64,000 nucleotides of DNA from NCBI GenBank assembly GCA_937991535.1, contig CALKHN010000078.1:22013-86012 (forward strand), read 5' to 3'. Shown here piece by piece: positions 9,105 to 15,969 of this stretch (its first letter is position 1; every line of letters starts with the position of its first letter). Under the pieces are notes generated by a model that did not search any database, was not told the DNA's origin, and saw only the letters and a program-made list of their open reading frames with translations. Source of the DNA: an uncultured Sphingobacteriales bacterium. Its GTDB lineage: Bacteria > Bacteroidota > Bacteroidia > Chitinophagales > Chitinophagaceae. The translations under genes were made by a program, and so were the position numbers.

Positions 9105-9755
9105 TTATAATGGAGAAGTTTGCTTTTCAGATACCGTGATATAGAGCGAAAAAAAGGTATGTTCAAATCCCTGGACCTGGAGATGGCTGAGATAAACTCC
9201 TGCTTTTGCATTCGCCGGTACTTTTACATGAATGTCTACCGTTTGCGATTCGGATGGATTGAGCTGGAATGATTGCGGTAAAATTGTAGTTTTAAATGCA
9301 GGCTTTTCGCTAAAATCGTTCTGGTGCACAAAATCGGTATGCACCAGTTTACACAATACCGGTTCCTTCTTGTCGCTGTCTAAGATAAACTGAACCTTTG
9401 CTGTGTGCCCGGGTACAACGCCGGCCTTTAATACAAAAGCAGGTTTCGGTATTTCATCCCGTGAAGCTGCAGGACCTTCAAATGATTCGTTCGTTGTTTC
9501 CGGTGAGCTGTTGAATCTTTTCGTTAATGTTAAACCAAGGTCTATAAGGTTGTTTGCATGTTGCATGTTCAATTTCATAAATGAATTGAATGCATCTTTT
9601 AACAGATCAGGCTGAATGCCTGCCATTCCTTTTGGTGATGTGCCAAGCTTCCTTACAAATTTGGAGCCTTCACTAATGAAAACCTTATTGGCTTCTGCGG
9701 TTTTGCGAACCAATTCCTCAAAATCTTTAACCAAAGCGGAGGTGGAATCACTCAT
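9105..9755 (-). CDS. Unrecognised protein: helical N-terminus plus beta-sandwich (prenyl operon, gene 4)
   Basis: 216 residues, no signal peptide. It has the same two-part plan as its downstream neighbour: predicted helices over ~5-85 (FEELVRKTAEANKVFI, DAFNSFMKLNMQHANNLIDL), a short polar linker, then a beta-sandwich over ~108-210 ending in VPANAKAGVYLSHLQV, the shared P-x5-[PA]-G-x-Y motif. Overall identity to the neighbour looks low, so if they are paralogues they are old. It lies between two sister genes with 36- and 9-base gaps. Function unknown. Confidence 0.75.
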   Translation of the reverse strand: MSDSTSALVKDFEELVRKTAEANKVFISEGSKFVRKLGTSPKGMAGIQPDLLKDAFNSFMKLNMQHANNLIDLGLTLTKRFNSSPETTNESFEGPAASRDEIPKPAFVLKAGVVPGHTAKVQFILDSDKKEPVLCKLVHTDFVHQNDFSEKPAFKTTILPQSFQLNPSESQTVDIHVKVPANAKAGVYLSHLQVQGFEHTFFSLYITVSEKQTSPL

Positions 9756-9791
9756 AATAAGCGCATGAATATATACTGCGAAATAAACTGT

Positions 9792-10454
9792 TTAACCTTC
9801 CTGTCTTTTAACCCGGGGCTCACAATAAAAGTGACTTTGCCAGCTTTGCCAGCGCAAGCGGTATTTCTGTTCAGCAAGCGGTTCTGCAACAGGAATATTG
9901 CTATTGGCATCTACAATAAGCGTAAAGCAAATATTCTGATTGATCTCCTTTTCACGAAGCACTATCTCGGTTGAATAAGCAGATCCCTGGCTGAAATTCG
10001 CGAGGTCAATGCTCATAAGCACCCTTTCACTTCTGCCCGATTCAAGCACTACCTGACTTTTATTAAGATTTGGCTGATCGGGCGCCATTTTGCCATCCGC
10101 ATCTTTTAATTCTCTAACACCCACTCTAAACGTTTTTGCCGTGGCGCAGGTGTTCTTTACCATAAATGGAACGATGATCCGCTCGCCTTCTGTGGCATGC
10201 CGCGTAATACTGGTAAGGCAATGGGGCGGGCAACTGGTTTTAGGCGCACAGCAATCCTCCTTCCGAAATTTGAACTGTGGAAGCTGGATAGCAGGAATTC
10301 CTTTTTCAAACAGTGTTTTGTTCAAATTGCTCATACTGTTAAACATCGTATCCATCAGCGGCCGAACAGATGCCAGCGATACATCGGTCATTCTTTGGAA
10401 ACTTTCGGCAAGTCCCTGCCGCAAAGTACCGCCTGTATTGGTTTTATTTTCCAT
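9792..10454 (-). CDS. Unrecognised Cys-motif protein with beta-sandwich (prenyl operon, gene 3)
   Basis: 220 residues from the ATG at 10454, which overlaps the end of the upstream gene by 11 bases. A longer reading from 10559 would overlap by over 100 bases and is less likely. A helical N-terminus (~10-52, RPLMDTMFNSMSNLNKTLF) is followed by a compact cysteine motif CCAPKTSCPPHC (C68, C69, C75, C79) that looks able to bind a metal or form disulfides. Then comes a beta-sandwich (~85-185) with the degenerate signature IDLANFSQGSAY. The last ~20 residues are aromatic and basic. No signal peptide. Function unknown; it forms part of the same family set as the two genes downstream. Confidence 0.72.
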   Translation of the reverse strand: MENKTNTGGTLRQGLAESFQRMTDVSLASVRPLMDTMFNSMSNLNKTLFEKGIPAIQLPQFKFRKEDCCAPKTSCPPHCLTSITRHATEGERIIVPFMVKNTCATAKTFRVGVRELKDADGKMAPDQPNLNKSQVVLESGRSERVLMSIDLANFSQGSAYSTEIVLREKEINQNICFTLIVDANSNIPVAEPLAEQKYRLRWQSWQSHFYCEPRVKRQEG

Positions 10455-11247
10455 TTCGTTTTTTTTCTGATGAGGTCTCATCATGTGACTTAATACTGTA
10501 AGTGATCTCTTTATCCCATAAACGGATATTTCCCGAGTAATCCCTGCCCGGATCAACATCCTGGGGTAAGGTGAGTGTAAAATGCAACTGCATACGTTTT
10601 CCCGGCGCTACGATCATACCACTTTCTTCAATATGAATAGAAGACCACCCCACCATATCGCGGTGAATGTTTTTTGTGAGTTCATCCATCACGGGCATAA
10701 ATCCTTCTGCGCCCTTATCACGCATGGCCGTGGCCAAACCCCTGCACAAATAGTCCATGTCTAAAGTTGTAATGTGCTTTACTTCCGGTATTTGGAAAGG
10801 GATGTTGCCCATATTCATTAAAGTGAGTTCAGCGTTGTGTATCCTCCCTGGCGATACGCCCTGGAAAGCCATATGTGCCGGAGTAATATTAATTTCTATA
10901 TTCGGCTGAACAACCAATTTTAGCTTTGGTGTAGTTCCTCCAACATTTAGAAGGCTTTCGTATGTACCTGGCGGCGTTTGAGGATCAATCTCAAGCCAGA
11001 TATCCTGTACCCGTTTTTCCCCCGGTTGCAGGCGGCAGGAAAGATTCAGGCTTTCTGCCCGGCTTTGACCGCCTCCTCCCATTCTTTGGTCGTGTAGTAA
11101 AGGGAGTGAACGAATCCGTAATGGCTCGTCATTTTTATTACTGATTAACATTTGTCCTTGTAATTGACCGGGCGGCCCGTTCAGGATAATTTCATCCTCC
11201 CCGAGTTGTAGACTTTCATTAAATGTATCGGCGGTGATGGTGAGCAT
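10444..11247 (-). CDS. Unrecognised protein with two beta-sandwich domains (prenyl operon, gene 2)
   Basis: 267 residues, no signal peptide. Two consecutive Ig/NEW3-like segments are visible: ~25-118, with LQPGEKRVQDIWLEIDP and IDPQTPPGTYESLL, and ~118-253, with VAPGKRMQLHFTLTLP and LPQDVDPGRDYSGNI. Both carry the P-x5-[PA]-G-x-Y-like signature found once in each of the three downstream genes, so this protein looks like a tandem version without the helical N-terminus. The tail is highly charged (HDETSSEKKRNGK). Its stop overlaps the next start, implying translational coupling. It may be an organising or cross-linking component. That role is inferred from architecture only. Confidence 0.72.
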   Translation of the reverse strand: MLTITADTFNESLQLGEDEIILNGPPGQLQGQMLISNKNDEPLRIRSLPLLHDQRMGGGGQSRAESLNLSCRLQPGEKRVQDIWLEIDPQTPPGTYESLLNVGGTTPKLKLVVQPNIEINITPAHMAFQGVSPGRIHNAELTLMNMGNIPFQIPEVKHITTLDMDYLCRGLATAMRDKGAEGFMPVMDELTKNIHRDMVGWSSIHIEESGMIVAPGKRMQLHFTLTLPQDVDPGRDYSGNIRLWDKEITYSIKSHDETSSEKKRNGK

Positions 11248-11290
11248 AATCAGATATTTTAAAAGTGAGGAACTTTATGCCAGCGCCAGC

Positions 11291-11809
11291 TTAACCATTA
11301 TCCCTATCCCTGTTCCTTTCGGGAAAGGGCCGGGAGTCTGGTTCGCAACAATCGGTTTCGCAACGCTCAGCAGCATTGGGAATATAAGGCTCAGTAATAA
11401 TCTGCCCTTCTCCATTTACGCAAATACTGAAAAGCTCTAGTCCCATCACTTTAAAACAAACCTGCGAGTAATTGGGAATGCGTACCCTTACCTTCATCAT
11501 GGCTTTAATATCCTGGAGTGTGAACCTGGGAAGATTCAATAGCTCTACCTTGCTGTCTGTAGCCACCGGCTGATTTTTGTCTCCGATCAGCAGGGTTGCA
11601 ACGGGTTGTTTGGGATCACCTGTTAGTTTAATATCATTATCGGTTTCCAGTTTACCACTAACCTTGGTCTCGAGAGAGCCCGAATGCTTTGCATCGAAAC
11701 CTCCTTTAAGCGTGGTATCCAATCCGCCGTCTAAAGTGCTTTCAATATCAAAAACTTTATCTGGCCTTAAATGATGCGTATAACTGGTGGGGATGGAAGG
11801 CGTGCTCAT
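11291..11809 (-). CDS. Unrecognised protein with an 8-residue strand repeat and Cys-rich tail (prenyl operon, gene 1)
   Basis: 172 residues and first gene of the operon. Residues ~21-64 are a run of short repeats of about eight residues in the pattern hydrophobic-Asp/Glu-x-Thr/Lys-x-x-Gly-Gly (ESTLDGG, LDTTLKGG, FDAKHSGS, LETKVSGK). This suggests a small beta-solenoid or stacked hairpins. The middle (~88-145) is hydrophobic and beta-like. The tail has clustered cysteines (C150, C154, C155) with C118 and C130 before it, then an Arg/Asp-rich end. No signal peptide. The next gene starts 43 bases on. No family recognised. Confidence 0.7.
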   Translation of the reverse strand: MSTPSIPTSYTHHLRPDKVFDIESTLDGGLDTTLKGGFDAKHSGSLETKVSGKLETDNDIKLTGDPKQPVATLLIGDKNQPVATDSKVELLNLPRFTLQDIKAMMKVRVRIPNYSQVCFKVMGLELFSICVNGEGQIITEPYIPNAAERCETDCCEPDSRPFPERNRDRDNG

Positions 11810-12015
11810 TGTGCATTGGTTTTAGAATGGACTAACAAGCTACACATTATTTTCAAGGATTTATAGCCAATTTTGAAATTTCATTTCCCCCGGTTTTTCA
11901 ATAATTCCCGATCAAAAGCAAGGGGTTTGGTTGCCGGCATATTGAATGACCAATTTGTTTATTTATCTTGAGATACAACACAACCTGTTTACTCTTTAAA
12001 ATACCAAACGATTGT

Positions 12016-13116
12016 ATGGAAAAACAAAAACGACTGCTTTCTGTTGATGCCCTCCGGGGCTTCGACATGTTGCTCATTTCCGGTGGCGGCGCTTTCATCG
12101 TTCGCCTGAAAGGAACTACCGGCATAACATGGGTTGACTGGATGGCCGATCAACTCACGCATCCTGCATGGAATGGTTTTACCTTTTACGACTTCATATT
12201 CCCGCTGTTTTTATTTACAGCAGGCATCGCATTGTCCTATTCCATACGATCAGGACTAAGCAGGGGAATGCGTAAAAAGGAACTCTACAAGAAGGCCTTT
12301 CGCCGTATGCTCATCCTTATTGTGCTGGGTATCCTGGATAAAAATATTCCGTTGAATATTTTTGACCCGGCTCAAATACGCTATGGTACTGTGCTGGGTC
12401 GTATCGGGATTGCCACTTTTATTACTACCCTGCTGTACCTGAATCTCTCTTCCAAACAAAGACTTTACTGGGTAGGCGGTATGCTGATTCTGTATTGCGC
12501 TGCTCTCTTCCTCGTGCCTGTACCCGGCTATGGTGCAGGTGATCTGTCTTTTGAAGGCAACCTGGTGGGGTGGTTCGACCGCACGTTCATGCCCGGCCGT
12601 TTGCTGCAAAAAACATACGATGAAAACGCATTGCTCACTCAACTGCCCGCGCATTGTCTTACTGTTCTGGGCGCATTTGCCGGCGATATACTTCAAAAGC
12701 AAAAACCGGAGCATAAAAAGTTGCTGGAGCTTGGCATAGCAGGTATAGTATCTGTTGCACTCGGGCTATTGTGGAGCACTTTCTTCCCGCTCAACAAGCA
12801 TTTATGGACGAGCTCATTTATTCTGCTCACCGCCGGCATGGCTTTTCTTTTCCTCGCATTGTTTTACTGGCTCATTGATGTGCAGGGTTACCGCAAATGG
12901 GCTTTCTTTTTTAAGGTGATCGGCATGAATTCTCTTGTAATTTACCTGGGTACGCGCTTTGTAGATTTTGATTACAGCTCCAGATTGCTTTTTGGCGGAT
13001 GGTATATGCATGTAGCCGAAAAATGGCAACCTGCCTGCAATGCATTGGGTGCGCTGATACTGGTTTGGCTATTGTTGTATTTTTTATACAGGAAAAAAAT
13101 ATTCATCAAGGTATAG
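12016..13116 (+). CDS. HGSNAT-like (DUF5009-type) membrane acyltransferase
   Basis: 366 residues from the ATG at 12016. An upstream TTG at 11968 is possible but adds a segment unlike the family start, which is normally R-L-x-S-x-D-x-x-R-G-F-D-M as seen here (RLLSVDALRGFDM, 6-18). About ten hydrophobic segments follow, with FTFYDFIFPLFLFTAG, RYGTVLGRIGIA and MNSLVIYLG. The family is related to heparan-alpha-glucosaminide N-acetyltransferase and transfers acyl groups across the inner membrane to sugars. It diverges from the prenyl operon across a 206-base gap. A near -7 box (TATCTTGA at 11965) is weak. Substrate unknown. Confidence 0.82.
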   Translation: MEKQKRLLSVDALRGFDMLLISGGGAFIVRLKGTTGITWVDWMADQLTHPAWNGFTFYDFIFPLFLFTAGIALSYSIRSGLSRGMRKKELYKKAFRRMLILIVLGILDKNIPLNIFDPAQIRYGTVLGRIGIATFITTLLYLNLSSKQRLYWVGGMLILYCAALFLVPVPGYGAGDLSFEGNLVGWFDRTFMPGRLLQKTYDENALLTQLPAHCLTVLGAFAGDILQKQKPEHKKLLELGIAGIVSVALGLLWSTFFPLNKHLWTSSFILLTAGMAFLFLALFYWLIDVQGYRKWAFFFKVIGMNSLVIYLGTRFVDFDYSSRLLFGGWYMHVAEKWQPACNALGALILVWLLLYFLYRKKIFIKV

Positions 13117-13490
13117 AGAGATTTAACGGGCACACAAATACAATTGGAATTATTACAAGTTAAGAATAAGCCTATGTGTACCTATGTGCCTATGATCCTA
13201 TGTATCAAATACTATAGCCGGAGTTGTGAAAAACATTGAGTGTATTCAAATTGTCATCGGCTGTGATGAGAATAGCAATCCGCTACCATGACATAAAAAC
13301 ACAAAGTCCTGATCTTCATACTATTGTTGTCCGGTAAAAGTAATAAAAGCCCTTACCAACCTGATTTTGCCTCACCCCAACCCCTCTCCGCCCGGAGAGG
13401 GGCTAAAATACGCTCCGGTATTGACTTTCATCTAACTTTTAAAAACTTTTCCCGGACAATCATATTTAATTTTCTTCACGCATTCGTGAC
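13117..13490. other. Intergenic region with a perfect 10-bp inverted repeat
   Basis: No gene seen. At 13381-13402 CCCCTCTCCG is followed after two bases by CGGAGAGGGG, inside a C-rich/G-rich block of a kind scattered in Bacteroidota genomes. There is no T-run after it, so it does not look like an intrinsic terminator. The rest is unremarkable AT-rich sequence. Confidence 0.5.
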
Positions 13491-13519
13491 TTTGTGGCAA
13501 ACTATTATTTATACCTTTA
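13491..13519 (+). promoter_or_regulatory. Bacteroidota-type promoter of the DinB gene
   Basis: TTTG at 13491-13494 and TACCTTTA at 13512-13519 are separated by 17 bases, close to the TTTG-N17-21-TAnnTTTG arrangement. The ATG follows at 13554. Confidence 0.55.
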
Positions 13520-13553
13520 CCCATATTATATTCATCATTAAAAACACAATATC

Positions 13554-14063
13554 ATGCGTCCGCTTCCAACAGATTATGCCCCGTTTTATGAAACCTATGT
13601 TTCGCTGGTAAAGAGTGATGATATTAAACAGGCATTTTCCGCATCTTTGGCTGACATGGAAAATTTTCTGCAATCTATACCCGAAAACAAAAGTGATTAC
13701 GCGTATGCTGAAAACAAATGGACGGTGAAGCAGGTATTGCAGCATAGCATAGATGCCGAAAGGGTTTTTGCTTACCGCGCCATGTGTATTGCCCGTGGTG
13801 AAGAACAATCACTACCTTCTTTTGATGAAAACCAATACGCGGAAAACGCTGCTGTTGAGCACCGCTCATTAAATGGGCTGAAGGAAGAAATGCTCCTGCT
13901 GAGAAAGTCATCTGTTGCTTTGTTTGAAAACTTTACCGACAGCATGTTGCAGGCAAAAGGCATAGCCAGCAATAAATCCATTACTACACTCAGCCTTGGT
14001 TATATCATCGTTGGCCACTGGCAGCATCATCAAAACATACTGGCTGAGCGGTATCTGGGATGA
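13554..14063 (+). CDS. DinB-family (four-helix, metal-binding) protein
   Basis: 169 residues, typical for the superfamily. The metal-ligand histidines fall as expected: H64 in VLQHSIDAER, and H155 and H159 in GHWQHHQNI near the C-terminus. DinB-like proteins use a three-His nickel/zinc site and often act as thiol-dependent transferases (bacillithiol, mycothiol or glutathione), but many are uncharacterised. It stands alone on the plus strand with its own promoter at 13491-13519. There is no support here for a DNA-damage role despite the family name. Confidence 0.85.
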   Translation: MRPLPTDYAPFYETYVSLVKSDDIKQAFSASLADMENFLQSIPENKSDYAYAENKWTVKQVLQHSIDAERVFAYRAMCIARGEEQSLPSFDENQYAENAAVEHRSLNGLKEEMLLLRKSSVALFENFTDSMLQAKGIASNKSITTLSLGYIIVGHWQHHQNILAERYLG

Positions 14064-14199
14064 GTGGTAAAGTACTGCCCTAATACTGGTGTCTGCTATA
14101 GAAGCAGATGCTTATTCGTTCCATCCCCACGGGATTACCAGATCTGCTTATGGTATCTTACCGATATTATATCCCGGGATTTGTGGTAGTAAGCTCTAA

Positions 14200-14358
14200 A
14201 TGATGGGTTGGCAATGGTGAATAGTGAACAGGCAATAGTCAATGATTTCCTTTCACTTCTCACGTTTCAATTCTCACGTTTCACTCACCTCTCACCTTCA
14301 CTTCTCACGTTTCACGCTTCTCACCTCTCACTTCTCACAATTGACCATTCACCACTGA
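14200..14358. repeat. C/T-rich tandem word repeat (TTCTCAC / TTTCAC family)
   Basis: Between the DinB gene and the convergent ene-reductase, the plus strand at about 14245-14345 is almost entirely variations on TTCACTTCTCACG and CACCTCTCAC, then ATTGACCATTCACCACTGAC-like words. This belongs to the class of intergenic word repeats seen throughout the window. No gene. Confidence 0.6.
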
Positions 14359-15435
14359 CTACCGACCACTGCCCTTCGCTCTCCGGTATTGCGCCGGCCA
14401 TTCTATATCATCACCCAATTGCGCTGCCGCATGCATGGGAAAATACGGGTCGCGCAAAAATTCCCTGGCCATAACGATCAGATCGGCATCCCCGTTTTGT
14501 AAGATGTTTTCAGCCTGCCGGGCAGCGGTGATCAATCCCACCGTTCCGGTTGGCATGCCCGTTTCTTTTCGTATGCGCGAAGCAAAGGGTGTTTGATAAG
14601 CCGGACCCACGGGTATTTGCACATGCGGTGCCAACCCGCCGCTGGAAACATCAATAAGATCAATTCCTCTTTCCTTTAAAACGGCCGACAGCTTCACCGA
14701 TTCCTCTGTATCCCACCCGCCTTCCGCCCAGTCGGTTGCCGAAATACGAACCCATAAAGGCAATGTTTTTGGCCATACGGTTTGTACAGACGCAATGATT
14801 TCCAATAAAAGACGAACGCGGTTTTCAAAGCTTCCGCCATATTCATCCGTGCGCTTATTGCTGAGTGGTGAAAGAAACTGGTGAATAAGATACCCGTGTG
14901 CCGCATGAAGCTCTACCAGGTTGAACCCCGCTTCCAGAGCTCTTTGAGCGGCCAACCTGAAATCAAGCATTATTTTTTGAATGCCTTCTTTATCCAGTGC
15001 AACAGGCATTCTTTCTCCATCATTATAAGCAATAGCGGAAGGCGCTACCGTTTGCCAGCCTCCTGTTTCTTCCGGCGGCACCTGCATACCCCCCTTCCAT
15101 GGAGAGCGTGTACTGGCCTTGCGTCCCGCATGGGCCAACTGGATACCGGCAACAGCATGCTGTGCCTTTATAAAGGAAGCGATTTGCTTCAGCTTATCAA
15201 TATGATCATCTTTCCATATCCCCAGGTCATCGGCAGATATCCTTCCCCCGGGCGAAACCGCTGTAGCTTCGGCTATCACTACAGCCGCTCCGCCTACCGC
15301 CCTGCTGCCCAAGTGCACCAGGTGCCAATCGGTGGCAAAACCATCTTCCGATGAATACTGGCACATCGGCGAAACCACGAGCCGGTTTTTTAAAACGATG
15401 CTTTTACATGTATAGGAAGAGAACAGTGTGGACAT
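14359..15435 (-). CDS. NADH:flavin oxidoreductase, Old Yellow Enzyme family, YqjM subclass
   Basis: 358 residues forming an FMN-dependent TIM barrel that reduces activated C=C bonds with NAD(P)H. The YqjM-class signature is present: C25 and Y27 in VSPMCQYSSEDG (C26/Y28 in Bacillus YqjM), substrate-binding H177 and H180 in ELHAAHGYLIHQFLSP, IQLAHAGRK (98-106) and the FMN-phosphate region GTVGLI/VMAREFLRDP. The physiological substrate is unknown. It is probably monocistronic, convergent with the DinB gene and upstream of repeat R1. Confidence 0.9.
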   Translation of the reverse strand: MSTLFSSYTCKSIVLKNRLVVSPMCQYSSEDGFATDWHLVHLGSRAVGGAAVVIAEATAVSPGGRISADDLGIWKDDHIDKLKQIASFIKAQHAVAGIQLAHAGRKASTRSPWKGGMQVPPEETGGWQTVAPSAIAYNDGERMPVALDKEGIQKIMLDFRLAAQRALEAGFNLVELHAAHGYLIHQFLSPLSNKRTDEYGGSFENRVRLLLEIIASVQTVWPKTLPLWVRISATDWAEGGWDTEESVKLSAVLKERGIDLIDVSSGGLAPHVQIPVGPAYQTPFASRIRKETGMPTGTVGLITAARQAENILQNGDADLIVMAREFLRDPYFPMHAAAQLGDDIEWPAQYRRAKGSGR

Positions 15436-15539
15436 AATAAAAGTTTATTCAAAATAAGAAATACTGTAAAAATAAAGAACACTCCAGGTTAAACACGAAC
15501 CTTGCTGAATAGAATAACAGGCACATATGAAGGCTGTAT

Positions 15540-15906
15540 TCCAAATCGTCGCCGGATGGTGGATACGCCAACGGGGCGTCCGCCGTGGGCGGTGCCTGCC
15601 TGACCAGGTAGGCAGGTCTTTACTGCCCACATGAAACAAAACAATGCTACAATTATATATACGCTATTGGCAAGGAACTGAAAACGATTAACGTTGATGA
15701 ATAGATGCTTCCTACGTCAGCATGACAAACAGTGGTAAAGGGGTTGAGCTTTTGAGATAGTGCCCAACAGAAACCTACTACCTGTCACCCTGAGGAAGGA
15801 AGGGTCTGAAGAACGACATTTGCAACCGACGGGAAGACTAAATTTTTCAGAAAGTTGTATATGGGCTTTTTTGCAGTCATACTGCCGGGCGAATTTGGAA
15901 TGCAGC
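15540..15906 (+). repeat. Dispersed repeat R1, copy 1
   Basis: About 365 bases with clear similarity, same orientation, to 27304-27708. Shared landmarks in order: GTGGGCGGTG hairpin arm, ACAATTATATATAC, TGAATAGATGCTTCCTACG, CATGACAAACAGTGGTAAA, GTCACCCTGA..AAGGAAGGGTCT, AGAAAGTTGTAT and ATACTGCCGGGCGAATTTG. Copy 1 lacks about 37 bases present in copy 2 after GAACGA. The GTGGGCGGTG region folds into a hairpin with an inner CCTGCC/GGCAGG palindrome. No transposase-like ORF. It ends just upstream of the rhamnosidase promoter. Confidence 0.75.
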
Positions 15907-15945
15907 ACACATGAATGTACAGGACAATTATTATATATCATTTGT

Positions 15946-15953
15946 TATCTTTC
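15946..15953 (+). promoter_or_regulatory. -7-like element (TATCTTTC) for the rhamnosidase gene
   Basis: One mismatch to TAnnTTTG, 17 bases upstream of the ATG at 15970 and 40 bases after the end of repeat R1. It favours the start at 15970 over an in-frame ATG at 15760 that would translate through the repeat. Confidence 0.45.
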
Positions 15954-15969
15954 AGGGAAAGTACCTACC

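Noticed and set aside
5850..11809. Encapsulin-type nanocompartment
   Set aside because: Prenyl enzymes can accompany family 2B encapsulins, but none of the five unknown proteins has the size or look of an HK97-fold shell.
13381..13402. 10-bp inverted repeat as a terminator of the acyltransferase gene
   Set aside because: It lies 265 bases after the stop with no T-run, so it is better seen as a dispersed repeat.
15717..15941. Small minus-strand ORF in R1, similar to one at 27476-27682
   Set aside because: Both contain DPSF-x-RVTGSRF because the DNA is repeated. No start signal, and the reading frame outside this core differs, so a shared gene is unlikely.
15760..15969. N-terminal extension of the rhamnosidase frame
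   Set aside because: It lies in repeat R1 and upstream of the -7 element. The ATG at 15970 opens a signal peptide.
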